This document shows, in pieces, positions 27,782 through 36,539 of a DNA stretch of 64,000 nucleotides; the stretch's first letter is position 1; every line of letters begins with the position of its first letter. The translations under genes and the position numbers were made by a program. Below the pieces are notes generated by a model. The model saw nothing but the letters and a program-made list of their open reading frames with translations. It made no database searches and was not told the DNA's origin. The stretch spans positions 186,001 to 250,000 of the forward strand of contig NZ_CP043312.1 in NCBI RefSeq assembly GCF_008189685.1. The letters are read 5' to 3'. The DNA comes from Candidatus Sneabacter namystus (GTDB lineage: Bacteria > Pseudomonadota > Alphaproteobacteria > Rickettsiales > Rickettsiaceae).

Positions 27782-29266
27782 ATGAACAATTTTTTTTCTA
27801 AAGCTTTTTTTCCTATTAAGGCTGAAGAAAAGAAAAAGTTTATTATGATGTCTTCCCTGATGTTTACTATACTTCTGAATCAAAATATAGTACGCAATAT
27901 CAAAGATGCCATTACTGTCACGTATATAGGCGCTGAAGCTATCAGTTTTATTAAGTTATGGGTTGAATTGCCTTGTAGCGTGGTTTTTGTATTTTTATAT
28001 ACGAGGTTATGCAATTATTTTGGTCCACATAAAACTTTCAGAATAGTATTGTATATATTTATACTATATTTTTTCTTATTTTTGGTTTTATTGTTTCCTC
28101 ATTTGGAGTTATTACAGCCATCTCAATTGGTTACTGAGCATTATGTTTCCATACACCCGCATTGGAAATGGTTTATAGCTTTATGGTCTAATTGGATTAT
28201 AGTTTCATTTTACGTAGTTGGTGAATTGTGGCCAGTAATTGTATTTTCTCTTCTATTTTGGCAGTTGGTGAACAGTACTACGCTTACTGAGCAATCTTAT
28301 AGATTTTATCCAAGTCTAAGTCTAATAGGACAGACAAATCTACTTGTTGCATTTTTGATAATAGAGTATGTGACGAAGGATAATACGTTCTTATCTAGTT
28401 TAGTTATAGGTAATAATTTCGAATCACGACTCAACGTGTTGTTATCATTTGTAGTTATATGCGGAATAACAAGCGCTTTACTGCACAAAATGATAGAGAA
28501 GGATATTACCAAAAATCCTTGCCTATATATCTGTGTTGGAGGTGCGAAAGAGTATTTTAGATTAGGGTTAAGAGATAGTATAAAAATGTTATTCAATTCA
28601 AAATATCTGCGTGCCTTATGTATAATTGTAATATCGTATAGTTTGGCAATTAATTTAACTGAAGGGATACTTTTGTTTAAAATTCGAAAGTATTATCACA
28701 CTGCTACAGAGGTTATGAGATACAACGCGATGGTATCATTCTGTACTGGTATATTCACGTTTATTTGCTCTATTGCTGGGGGATACATGATACGAGGATT
28801 GGGATGGTTTTATTCTGCGATCATCACTCCTGGAATTTTTGCAATTATGGGAAGTATTTTTTTCTGTTCCGTATTGTTGCAGTATTATTTCGGTATTTCT
28901 TTTGCTGTATTGGGATTATCTACTTTAGGCTTTATAGTTATCGTAGGAGCTTTTCAGAATATTTTAAGTAAAGCTGTAAAATATTCTCTTTTTGATGCAA
29001 CAAAAGAGATGGCGTATGTGCCTCTTTGTGACGAATGGAAAACAAAAGGCAAGGCTTCTGTTGACATGTTTGGTCCTAAGTTAGGCAGAGCTTTTGGTTC
29101 TGGTGTGCAATTTTCTTTGTTTTCTCTTTTTCCAAGATCTGACTACGATGATATTGCGCTACCTTTGATGATGCTATTTTTGCTTGTTGTGGGTATGTGG
29201 ATGTATGGAGTATCTACTTTGGGAAAAGCCTATAACTGTATGATAAAAAAGGAAAATGAAAGTTGA
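27782..29266 (+). CDS. tlc: ATP/ADP translocase (nucleotide transporter, Tlc family)
   Basis: Exchanges host ATP for bacterial ADP (some paralogues carry other nucleotides) across the inner membrane. 494 aa, standard size, with about 11-12 hydrophobic segments. The N-terminal region LNQNIVRNIKDAITVTYIGAEAISFIKLW matches the rickettsial/chlamydial carriers in the LR-x-KD and GAEAI positions, and the C-terminal DATKEMAYVPL and KGKASVDMFGPKLGRAFGS blocks are hallmarks of the family. This is the strongest lifestyle marker in the window: these carriers occur in obligate intracellular bacteria, microsporidia and plastids. The stop overlaps ddl by 11 bp. Substrate preference is not readable here. 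Confidence 0.96.
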   Translation: MNNFFSKAFFPIKAEEKKKFIMMSSLMFTILLNQNIVRNIKDAITVTYIGAEAISFIKLWVELPCSVVFVFLYTRLCNYFGPHKTFRIVLYIFILYFFLFLVLLFPHLELLQPSQLVTEHYVSIHPHWKWFIALWSNWIIVSFYVVGELWPVIVFSLLFWQLVNSTTLTEQSYRFYPSLSLIGQTNLLVAFLIIEYVTKDNTFLSSLVIGNNFESRLNVLLSFVVICGITSALLHKMIEKDITKNPCLYICVGGAKEYFRLGLRDSIKMLFNSKYLRALCIIVISYSLAINLTEGILLFKIRKYYHTATEVMRYNAMVSFCTGIFTFICSIAGGYMIRGLGWFYSAIITPGIFAIMGSIFFCSVLLQYYFGISFAVLGLSTLGFIVIVGAFQNILSKAVKYSLFDATKEMAYVPLCDEWKTKGKASVDMFGPKLGRAFGSGVQFSLFSLFPRSDYDDIALPLMMLFLLVVGMWMYGVSTLGKAYNCMIKKENES

Positions 29267-30248
29267 TAGCTTATCTGATCAAAAAAGGAAATATCATAGT
29301 AATGTAAAAGGACAGCATAAATCTGTTATTACAGACAAGTATGCAGGTGATAAAGCAAAAGTGTTAGTGCTGCATGGTGGTATGTCGTTCGAAAGAGATA
29401 TTTCCAAAATTTCTTCTAAGGGAGTGGTAGAGGCACTAGTGCAGCTTGGTTATGGCGTTACCGTAGTTGATGTAGGTATTGATATACAAGAATTTTTGTT
29501 AAAAAATTCTAATTATGATGTTGTATATAATTGTTTACATGGGACTTATGGAGAAGACGGTTGTATTCCTAGTATATTAAATTCTATAGATTTGCCTTAC
29601 ACTCATTCTGGTGTAAGAGCGTCTGTTTTAGGTTTTTATAAAGATGTTACTAAATCTATGTGTAACGAACTTGGAATTATTACACCTAAAGCAGAGTTGG
29701 TGGATATTAATAATAAGAGTACATCTTTTCAGTTTCCATATGTTATCAAACCTATAGCTCAAGGGTCTAGTTTAGGGGTGGAAGTAGTGTTTTCGGGTGA
29801 TGATTACAGTATAGAAAATTATGACTTTTTTTATGGCGATGTTGCTCTTGTGGAAGAATATATTGAAGGTCAAGAGATACATTCTGCTGTTTTAGATGGA
29901 GAAGTTTTAGGGATCTTAGAAACTCGTCCTATAAAAAAAAGATTTTATGATTATGAGACTAAATACACGGATGGTTTGGCTCTTCATATTCATGATGTTG
30001 ACATCACAGAGAAAGAAAGATCAAATATTTTTGATGTAAGTACAAAGATATACAGTTTCATGAATTGTAAAGGAATTGTAAGGTTTGAGTTTATCTATAA
30101 TAGTACTCAAGATAAAAGTTACTTTCTCGAAGGTAATACACACCCTGGTATGACACCTTTATCTATATGTCCTGAAATTGCACAAATGGTTGGTATAGAT
30201 TTTTCTGAATTAGTTGTCAGAATACTTAATAGTGCTGGTGTTGACTAA
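29256..30248 (+). CDS. ddl: D-alanine--D-alanine ligase
   Basis: ATP-grasp enzyme making D-Ala-D-Ala for peptidoglycan precursors. ATG start gives 330 aa, about 35 longer at the N-terminus than usual; a GTG at 29361 (MLVLHGGMSFERDIS) gives a canonical 295-aa protein and may be the real start. Visible: HGTYGEDG, PFVIKP-type FPYVIKPIAQGSS, EYIEGQEIHSAVL, and EGNTHPGMT with the metal ligands. It overlaps tlc by 11 bp and is followed by ftsQ, keeping the ddl-ftsQ order of the dcw cluster. Confidence 0.95.
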   Translation: MKVDSLSDQKRKYHSNVKGQHKSVITDKYAGDKAKVLVLHGGMSFERDISKISSKGVVEALVQLGYGVTVVDVGIDIQEFLLKNSNYDVVYNCLHGTYGEDGCIPSILNSIDLPYTHSGVRASVLGFYKDVTKSMCNELGIITPKAELVDINNKSTSFQFPYVIKPIAQGSSLGVEVVFSGDDYSIENYDFFYGDVALVEEYIEGQEIHSAVLDGEVLGILETRPIKKRFYDYETKYTDGLALHIHDVDITEKERSNIFDVSTKIYSFMNCKGIVRFEFIYNSTQDKSYFLEGNTHPGMTPLSICPEIAQMVGIDFSELVVRILNSAGVD

Positions 30249-30265
30249 ATTTTGTTTGGACGCCT

Positions 30266-31036
30266 GTGTTTTGGATACGTAAAGTCTATGTGTATAGTAG
30301 GCTCTTTTTTAAGTTAGCATTTTTTATTTCTTTTATTTGTATTATTGCGCTATTTTCTTTGCCATCGTGCAGAAGTTATAGGGGTAATATGCAAAAATTT
30401 TGTGAAAGTTTTTTGATAAATAATGGTTTTGTACTACGTGGCGTGATTGTCTATGGTAGAAATAATATACCTATAAAAGATGTAAAGGCTTTTGTTGAGT
30501 ATGACAAAGAGTACCCAATTTTTAGAATTGACTTAAAAAAAGTCTTGGATAAGGTTTCTTGTAATCGCTGGGTGGCAAAGTGTAGTGTACGGAGAAGATT
30601 GCCTGATACCATAGTTATTAAAGTGGTAGAAAGGGTGCCAATAGCAATTTGGCAGTATCAATATAAGCATTACTTAGTTGATAAGGATGGTAGAATTTTT
30701 GATATTGATGGACTTACCGATAAGTACGGTCATTTATTGCATGTGGTTGGCAAAAGTGCCAATTTTTATGTTTATCAGCTTATTCAAGATATGGAAAATA
30801 ATCCTACATTGTTACATGAAGTTAAATATGCAGTTATACAAGGGAAAAGGAGATGGGATTTGTTTATAGGGGACATTTTAGTCAAAATGCCGGAAAAAAG
30901 ATTTGATAATGCATGGCGATATCTTGGTCAGTTATATTCAGAAGGTGTTTTAAATGATAAAAGTATAAGAGTCATAGATATGAGAGATGAAAACAAATTC
31001 TATGTAGAAAAATTTAATAATGTTACTTTGTCTTAG
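30266..31036 (+). CDS. ftsQ: Cell division protein FtsQ
   Basis: Bitopic membrane protein linking early and late divisome parts. 256 aa from a GTG at 30266. One membrane segment near residues 13-35, a POTRA domain (VLRGVIVYGRNNIP...RVPIAIWQY) and a beta domain ending IRVIDMRDENKFYV. ftsA, normally next, is absent; the following gene is obgE on the other strand, whose stop overlaps this one by 14 bp. Confidence 0.9.
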   Translation: MFWIRKVYVYSRLFFKLAFFISFICIIALFSLPSCRSYRGNMQKFCESFLINNGFVLRGVIVYGRNNIPIKDVKAFVEYDKEYPIFRIDLKKVLDKVSCNRWVAKCSVRRRLPDTIVIKVVERVPIAIWQYQYKHYLVDKDGRIFDIDGLTDKYGHLLHVVGKSANFYVYQLIQDMENNPTLLHEVKYAVIQGKRRWDLFIGDILVKMPEKRFDNAWRYLGQLYSEGVLNDKSIRVIDMRDENKFYVEKFNNVTLS

Positions 31037-32015
31037 AACTGTTTTGTATTAAATCTATTGCATATAGAGTAGCTTCATCAAAACTTATTGTATTTTGTGT
31101 ACTAATACTAAATACTTTTTTCTTAGTTAATTTAGATAGTCTTTCTGACTCTTCGATTAAACTTTTTTTATCTATTAAGTCAGTTTTACTAAGGCATAAT
31201 ATGCAAGGTGGTATAGGCTTATTTTTAAAGTACTGTTGTAATGTATTCTGGATTTTTTGGTATGTATTATAAGTGTTTGTTGTAGAGGCATCTATAACGT
31301 AGATAAGTATTTTAGAGCGCTCTATATGTTTTAAATGTCCAGGGAGGTGGCCTAATAACGATTCTGTGATGCTTGGCATATCTATTATTACGTACTTTGC
31401 ATAATTTTTATATAAGCATCCTATTTGTGGAATTACTGTTGCAAAGGGGTAATTAGTAATTCGGGGTTTTGCAGATGTTATATTAGCTAAAAATGTTGAT
31501 TTTCCAGAATTAGGTAGACCTATTAATGCTATATCTGACAAAAGTTTTAGATTTAGTGTGATTGTTGTTTCTTGACCTTTATGCCCCTCTGTTGCGATTC
31601 TTGGAGCTTTATTAGTTGATGATTTAAAACAGGAGTTACCTATACCTCCATTGCCACCTTTTAAAATTGTTATTGGTGTTTTTATATCAACAATATCAAA
31701 TAACAAAGAATCTGTTATTGTGTCAAATATTTGAGTACCTAAAGGTACATGTAGGTAAAGATTTGCACCATTTTTACCAGTTGCGTTATTTGATTTACCA
31801 GCTTGTCCGTTACTTGCACTAAGATTTCTATTGTACTTGTAATATTCTAAAGATGTTAGATTATCATCTGCTACAATTATTACATCTCCACCTTTTCCAC
31901 CATTTCCACCATTTGGACCTCCTTTAGGAAGGAATTTTTCTCTTCTAAATCGTATTACCCCGTTGCCTCCGGTACCACTTTTTATTTTCAAAGTTATAAT
32001 GTCGCAGAAGTTCAT
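31023..32015 (-). CDS. obgE: GTPase ObgE/CgtA with altered G3 motif
   Basis: Ribosome-associated GTPase needed for 50S maturation. 330 aa. The glycine-rich Obg fold (residues 1-158, FLPKGGPNGGNGGKGG) is intact, P-loop GLPNSGKS at 166-173, and SKTD (276-279) stands for NKxD. The G3 motif, normally DxPG followed by LIEGAHxGxGLG, reads DMPS (212-215) and then ITESLLGHLPG, so the invariant glycine and the switch II loop are changed. The frame is open throughout and the gene looks maintained. Convergent with ftsQ. Confidence 0.93.
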   Translation of the reverse strand: MNFCDIITLKIKSGTGGNGVIRFRREKFLPKGGPNGGNGGKGGDVIIVADDNLTSLEYYKYNRNLSASNGQAGKSNNATGKNGANLYLHVPLGTQIFDTITDSLLFDIVDIKTPITILKGGNGGIGNSCFKSSTNKAPRIATEGHKGQETTITLNLKLLSDIALIGLPNSGKSTFLANITSAKPRITNYPFATVIPQIGCLYKNYAKYVIIDMPSITESLLGHLPGHLKHIERSKILIYVIDASTTNTYNTYQKIQNTLQQYFKNKPIPPCILCLSKTDLIDKKSLIEESERLSKLTKKKVFSISTQNTISFDEATLYAIDLIQNSSKTK

Positions 32016-32084
32016 ATATGTTTCTGTAATGCTTTATATGTTATAGTCGTGGTTCGGTATTCAGTTTAGGGTTAATGATAGAAA

Positions 32085-33062
32085 ATGCAAAGTCAAAATT
32101 TTGATGATCGTGTTGCGATACAAATTAGTAGTTTATGTAAAAAATATAAAGGTGAAGGTGGTAGATGTGTTGATGCGCTTACGGATGTTAATATAGAGAT
32201 ATTAAAGGGCAGCTGTTGTGCTATTTTAGGACCTAATGGCGCAGGAAAATCTACTTTGATTAATATTCTTGCAGGTAGCGTTGTCAAAACTTCAGGTTCT
32301 GTTAAAATTTTCGGTTTTGATATAGATACACAGACTTTTGCTGCAAAAAGAATGATAGGTGTAGTACCTCAAGAACTTAATTTGGACGTATTTTTTTCTG
32401 TAAGAGAATTATTAGAGATATATGCTGGATACTATGGAATAAAGAGTGGTGATAGAAAGACTGATCACATTCTTCAGGTTTTAGATTTGTATGATAAAAA
32501 AAATTCGACTGCAAGGCAATTGTCTGGTGGTATGAAAAGACGTTTGCTTGTTGCAAAAGCACTTGTACATTCGCCTAAAATTTTGGTGTTGGACGAACCT
32601 ACTGCCGGTGTAGATGTTGAGTTAAGAGAAAAGTTGTGGAAGTACGTAAGGCAATTAAAATCTCAGGGAGTGACAGTACTGTTAACCACGCATTATTTGT
32701 ATGAGGCTCAGGAATTATGTGATAGTTTTATTTTTATAAAAGATGGCTGTACGCCAGCTACTCATTATACAAAGGAGGAGTTATGGAAATTAAGTTGTAG
32801 TGAAGCAACTGTAAGATTTGATTCTCCAGTGACGTTAGATGGTACGTTATCTAGTTATAAAAATATTTGTCTGAAAGATGATGGTAAGCTGTTGACTGCA
32901 GAGTGTAGTAGATCCGAAGTTACGTCTTTTATCAAATATATAAGCTCCTTGGATGTTAATATAGAATCTATCGAAATAAATAGCATGAGTTTGGAGAATA
33001 TCTTTAAAAAGATCTTTTTTAGTAAAAAAGATACAACTGATAAAAAAGACAGATTTTTCTAA
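32085..33062 (+). CDS. ABC transporter ATP-binding protein (ABC-2 type), orphan
   Basis: 325 aa. Walker A LGPNGAGKST, Q-loop VVPQEL, signature LSGGMKRR, Walker B ILVLDEPTAGVD and H-loop TTHYLYEA, all canonical, so an active ATPase. The long N-terminal domain and about 100-residue C-terminal extension resemble DrrA/YadG exporters of drugs, lipids or polysaccharides. No permease gene lies on either side (obgE and rpsT are both on the other strand), so its partner must be encoded elsewhere. Confidence 0.88.
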   Translation: MQSQNFDDRVAIQISSLCKKYKGEGGRCVDALTDVNIEILKGSCCAILGPNGAGKSTLINILAGSVVKTSGSVKIFGFDIDTQTFAAKRMIGVVPQELNLDVFFSVRELLEIYAGYYGIKSGDRKTDHILQVLDLYDKKNSTARQLSGGMKRRLLVAKALVHSPKILVLDEPTAGVDVELREKLWKYVRQLKSQGVTVLLTTHYLYEAQELCDSFIFIKDGCTPATHYTKEELWKLSCSEATVRFDSPVTLDGTLSSYKNICLKDDGKLLTAECSRSEVTSFIKYISSLDVNIESIEINSMSLENIFKKIFFSKKDTTDKKDRFF

Positions 33063-33095
33063 AAACGTATTGAGCAGAGATTGCTAAGTATTGAT

Positions 33096-33127
33096 GATGA
33101 GCAAATATGCGTTAAGATTTGCTCATC
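33096..33127. repeat. Long perfect hairpin across the 3' end of rpsT
   Basis: GATGAGCAAAT (33096-33106) and its exact complement ATTTGCTCATC (33117-33127) form an 11-bp stem with a 10-base loop that holds the rpsT stop codon. No T-run follows on either strand, so it is more likely an mRNA-stabilising 3' structure for both convergent transcripts than a classical terminator. Confidence 0.5.
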
Positions 33128-33417
33128 TGAGCAGAATTTAGTAGCTTTAACTTCCTTGCCATTGCGCTAACTGTTCTAGATGCCTTATTCATACTAATAA
33201 CTTTTTTTGAAGTACCGCTCATAATAAGTTTTTGAGCATTTATAAAATCTTCACGGATACTACTCGTTTTTTCATGTGCCTTAAGTACTTTCTTTACAGC
33301 CGTTTTGATTTTACTGATTCTCATCTTGTTTATGGCATTTTTTCTCAAAGATTTACGCGCTGCTTTTCTAGATGAAGGATAGTCACCAAAATTAATTTTT
33401 TTGTCTTCTTTTGCCAT
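33112..33417 (-). CDS. rpsT: 30S ribosomal protein S20
   Basis: Primary 16S rRNA-binding protein. 101 aa; the helical core SSRKAARKSLRKNAINKMRISKIKTAVKK is diagnostic. The N-terminus carries about ten more residues (AKEDKKINFGDYP) than the usual MANHKSA start, and there is a short C-terminal tail. It sits 21 bp downstream of rplQ, an unusual place for rpsT, and so may be expressed with the alpha operon. Confidence 0.9.
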   Translation of the reverse strand: MAKEDKKINFGDYPSSRKAARKSLRKNAINKMRISKIKTAVKKVLKAHEKTSSIREDFINAQKLIMSGTSKKVISMNKASRTVSAMARKLKLLNSAQMSKS

Positions 33418-33438
33418 TTTTCTACTTATATAATGCTT

Positions 33439-33858
33439 TTATTGGTTTACTTTTTTCTGCACAAGGCTCTGATTCTCGTTGTTGTATTTCCCTTTTTCTT
33501 TTTTATCTCTATCAACAAACTGTATGTATGCCATTGCGGCGCTATCACCGTACCTAAAACCTGCACGTATAATTTGCAAATACCCTCCTGGCCTTTTTGC
33601 ATATCTTGGTCCTAAAACATCAAGCAACTTATTTGTAGATTGTTCAGATATCAATGATAGTAATTTTCTTCTTATTTGAAGAGTGTTAACTTTAGCCTTT
33701 GTGACTAATTTTTCTAGATATGGTCTTAAAGCTTTGGCTTTAGGAATAGTTGTCTTAATTTGCTCATTCATTATTAGCGCATCCGCCATGTTCGTTAGCA
33801 TAGCAAGTCTGTGACTTGTTGTTCTATTAAGCTTTTTTAATCCTATCTTATGTCTCAT
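33439..33858 (-). CDS. rplQ: 50S ribosomal protein L17
   Basis: Lies near the exit-tunnel surface of the 50S subunit. 139 aa, normal. [21 protein letters not shown] is the canonical start and [25 protein letters not shown] the canonical core; a short lysine-rich tail follows. Starts 8 bp after rpoA, as in the standard alpha operon. Confidence 0.97.
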   Translation of the reverse strand: MRHKIGLKKLNRTTSHRLAMLTNMADALIMNEQIKTTIPKAKALRPYLEKLVTKAKVNTLQIRRKLLSLISEQSTNKLLDVLGPRYAKRPGGYLQIIRAGFRYGDSAAMAYIQFVDRDKKEKGKYNNENQSLVQKKVNQ

Positions 33859-33866
33859 ACTACCGC

Positions 33867-34886
33867 TTAAAAATTATTTTCTTTGTGCTTCTTAGCTAAT
33901 TCCTCTAAGTTTGCGGGCGGCCATGTAGGCACACTCATACCAAAATCCAATTCTAGCACTGATAACATTTCCTTAATTTCGCTTAAAGACTTTCTGCCAA
34001 AATTTGGAGTCTTTAACATCTCTGCCTCTGTTTTTGTAACAAGATCACCTACGTATACTATATTAGCATTCTTTAGGCAATTATGAGATCTTACAGACAT
34101 ATCTAGCTCTTCTACTTTTTTCAAAAGAGCATGGCTAAATTGTAGCTTTTGCTGACTTTTCTCTTGTTTATCAGAATCTTGTGTATCAAACGGTATAAGA
34201 GTTTGTAACTGCTCTTGTAAAATTTTAGCTGCAAGACCAACAGCCATCTCAGGATCTACTGATCCATCTGATTCTATATCAAGCGTAAGTTTGTCATAAT
34301 CCATCTTTTGACCAACACGAACACTTGATACCTTAAAAGCAACTTTGTGTATTGGACTAAACAATGCATCAATCCATACAACTTTTTGAGCTAGCTCAAT
34401 ATCTTTCTGGTAAAAAGATTCAGCAGGTACATAACCATGACCCCTACGGCATAAAACCCCAATTTGTATTTCTGTATTACCTGTTACGGTACAGATATGT
34501 TGATCTGGATTGAAGACCTTAACACCATTTTCTTCAAAGACAGATGCTTTAACATCACAAGGACCTTGTACAGTACATGTAACATACAATTGCTCTTGAT
34601 TTTCGATAGATAAATTGACGGACTTTAGATTCAGAATTATCTCCATCATATCTTCTTTGATTTCCGGTATTGAAGCAAATTCATGCGTTGCACCAGGAAT
34701 TCTTACCCCAACTATAGCGTATCCTTGTATAGAAGACAGTAAAACTCTTCTAAGTGCATTACCTATTGTGACACCAAACCCTTTCTCTAACGGAGATATT
34801 ACTACTTTTGCTGTATTGCATGAAACTTTCTCAAGTACAAACTTTTCTGGTTTTATAAGAGCAGTCCAATTTTTATTCAGTGACAT
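33867..34886 (-). CDS. rpoA: RNA polymerase alpha subunit
   Basis: Dimer platform for RNA polymerase assembly; its C-terminal domain binds UP elements and activators. 339 aa. N-terminal domain with [17 protein letters not shown], and a C-terminal domain (from about 255) with [35 protein letters not shown]. Between rpsK and rplQ in the usual order. Confidence 0.98.
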   Translation of the reverse strand: MSLNKNWTALIKPEKFVLEKVSCNTAKVVISPLEKGFGVTIGNALRRVLLSSIQGYAIVGVRIPGATHEFASIPEIKEDMMEIILNLKSVNLSIENQEQLYVTCTVQGPCDVKASVFEENGVKVFNPDQHICTVTGNTEIQIGVLCRRGHGYVPAESFYQKDIELAQKVVWIDALFSPIHKVAFKVSSVRVGQKMDYDKLTLDIESDGSVDPEMAVGLAAKILQEQLQTLIPFDTQDSDKQEKSQQKLQFSHALLKKVEELDMSVRSHNCLKNANIVYVGDLVTKTEAEMLKTPNFGRKSLSEIKEMLSVLELDFGMSVPTWPPANLEELAKKHKENNF

Positions 34887-34919
34887 ATTTATTGTACGAT
34901 AAATTATACTTTTTATACT

Positions 34920-35312
34920 TTAATTTCTTCTTCTTTTGGGTGGTCTGGTACCATTATGAGGTAACTTAGATGTGTCGACTATCTGAGTGATTACAAATGG
35001 CTGATTGAACATTGCCCTTAATGCTGCTTCTCTTTGTGATCCTGCGCCATTGACATGAATAGAGAGAGTCTGAAAGCCAATGTCTTTCGCTTCTTTTGCA
35101 GCCGCCTCTACTGTCACCTGAGCAGCATAAGGCGTGGATTTTTTAGTCCCTTTGAAGTGACTTTTTCCTGCGCTAGAGGAAACCAACACATTACCTTGCA
35201 CGTCAGAAAAAGTGACTATAGTATTGTTGAAAGTAGTTTGTATATGAACTATGCCCAAAGCAGGGCCTCTTTTTTTCTTTTTTTTGGCCTGGGACCCTGA
35301 ATGTTTATTCAT
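34920..35312 (-). CDS. rpsK: 30S ribosomal protein S11
   Basis: Platform protein of the small subunit close to the E site. 130 aa. After a lysine-rich start, GIVHIQTTFNNTIVTFSDVQGNV and the C-terminal DTSKLPHNGTRPPKRRR are invariant in the family. Part of rpsM-rpsK-rpoA-rplQ. Confidence 0.98.
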   Translation of the reverse strand: MNKHSGSQAKKKKKRGPALGIVHIQTTFNNTIVTFSDVQGNVLVSSSAGKSHFKGTKKSTPYAAQVTVEAAAKEAKDIGFQTLSIHVNGAGSQREAALRAMFNQPFVITQIVDTSKLPHNGTRPPKRRRN

Positions 35313-35355
35313 AGGCTATTACGTATATAAATATTGTCTAAGCACTGTTAATTTT

Positions 35356-35739
35356 TTACTTTTTGGCAGAAGCTTTTTTCTTACCTGCTATGGCTACAGC
35401 TCTTCCCTTCCATGTTCTTGCATTGGATTTGGTATTTTGCCCTCTGACAGGAAGTTTTCTTAAATGCCTTAATCCTTGGTAGCATTTTATATCTTTTTTC
35501 TTCTTTATATTCATGCTGACCTCTCTACGCAACTCCCCTTCAACTTTGTATTGTGACTCTATCAATTGTCTTAGACGACTAAGCTCGTCTTCTGATAGTT
35601 CATGTACCCTTTTTGCAAGAGGTATATTGGCTTCAGCGCATATCTTACTGGCGAAAGTTGACCCTATGCCGTACACATATGTTAAAGCTATTATTACTCT
35701 TTTTTTATGAGGTATATTGACGTTAGCTATCCGTGCCAC
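35356..35739 (-). CDS. rpsM: 30S ribosomal protein S13
   Basis: Head protein of the small subunit contacting the P-site tRNA. 127 aa from a GTG at 35737-35739; [25 protein letters not shown] and C-terminal [23 protein letters not shown] are canonical. A strong promoter lies 95 bp upstream, so this gene starts its own transcript (rpsM-rpsK-rpoA-rplQ-rpsT) as well as possibly being read through from secY-adk. Confidence 0.97.
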   Translation of the reverse strand: MARIANVNIPHKKRVIIALTYVYGIGSTFASKICAEANIPLAKRVHELSEDELSRLRQLIESQYKVEGELRREVSMNIKKKKDIKCYQGLRHLRKLPVRGQNTKSNARTWKGRAVAIAGKKKASAKK

Positions 35740-35831
35740 TCATCTATCCTTTATTAATTAAATTAATTTGCAATCCAAACACTAGGATTTATACAACTAG
35801 CCCCTCTATAGAGAGACCACCACAGCGGATG

Positions 35832-35860
35832 ATTCTAACAGAGAGACATGCTGTAGTCAA
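35832..35860 (-). promoter_or_regulatory. Promoter for rpsM-rpsK-rpoA-rplQ
   Basis: Minus-strand TTGACT (35860-35855), exactly 17 bases, TAGAAT (35837-35832). The transcript would start near 35825 with a leader of about 85 bases whose first part holds the palindrome CTCTATAGAG (35814-35823). Confidence 0.6.
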
Positions 35861-35888
35861 TATTGGTGCTCAGACGTATATCATGACT

Positions 35889-35916
35889 TTGTTAGCTCAA
35901 AATTGTTAGCTCAAAA
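35889..35916. repeat. 14-bp tandem duplication over the adk stop codon
   Basis: The unit TTGTTAGCTCAAAA occurs twice in perfect tandem. The copy at 35903-35916 contains the adk stop codon and last codons; the other lies just beyond. It looks like a recent slippage duplication that did not alter the protein. Confidence 0.8.
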
Positions 35917-36538
35917 TCGTTTTTAATATTTTAGAAATTTCTTTAAAAACTATTTCTATGTCTGCGCTAGCATCGATGTCGTACACTTTGTCTATTTGTC
36001 TAAAATATTGTATTACAGGCAAAGTATTTTCTGTGTATGCTGACAGTCGATTTTGTAAAGAAACTTGATTATCATCTGCCCTTGCGGATAGTTGTTTTTT
36101 GCCACACTTGACACACTTGTCTTCATTAAGCTCGTTTGTAAACTTGTTGTATATTTCTCCACAATAGGTGCAATTTATTCTTCCTTCTATTCTGGCGTTT
36201 AAGTTATGATGATTTGTAAAGAAATGTATTACTGATAAGTTTTTTTGGTCAAAATGTTCTAATAGAAACTTTACCTGCATCATGCTTCTTGGGTACCCAT
36301 CTAGTATGACGTTTTTATTAACTTTTTGTAAATTGTCTTTTATTATTTCATTGACAACGCTTGCTGGTAGTAGTTCTCCAGAGTCAAGTATCTTTTGTAT
36401 CTCGGTGTCTTTGTTTTTTTTGGCAAAATCTCTTAAAAGATCACCTGCGGATAGATTCTCAATTGAGAAATGTTGTTTGATGAGTCTGGCTTGTGTTCCT
36501 TTACCAACACCAGGTGGACCTAAGAGTATTATTATCAT
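35906..36538 (-). CDS. adk: Adenylate kinase
   Basis: Interconverts ATP + AMP and 2 ADP. 210 aa. P-loop GPPGVGKGT at residues 7-15, AMP-binding segment with LDGYPRSMMQ, and a LID domain carrying four cysteines (CTYCGEIY...CVKC), the zinc-binding type. Starts 1 bp after secY stop, the standard secY-adk junction. In a cell importing ATP through Tlc this enzyme sets the adenylate balance. Confidence 0.97.
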   Translation of the reverse strand: MIIILLGPPGVGKGTQARLIKQHFSIENLSAGDLLRDFAKKNKDTEIQKILDSGELLPASVVNEIIKDNLQKVNKNVILDGYPRSMMQVKFLLEHFDQKNLSVIHFFTNHHNLNARIEGRINCTYCGEIYNKFTNELNEDKCVKCGKKQLSARADDNQVSLQNRLSAYTENTLPVIQYFRQIDKVYDIDASADIEIVFKEISKILKTILS

Positions 36539-36539
36539 T

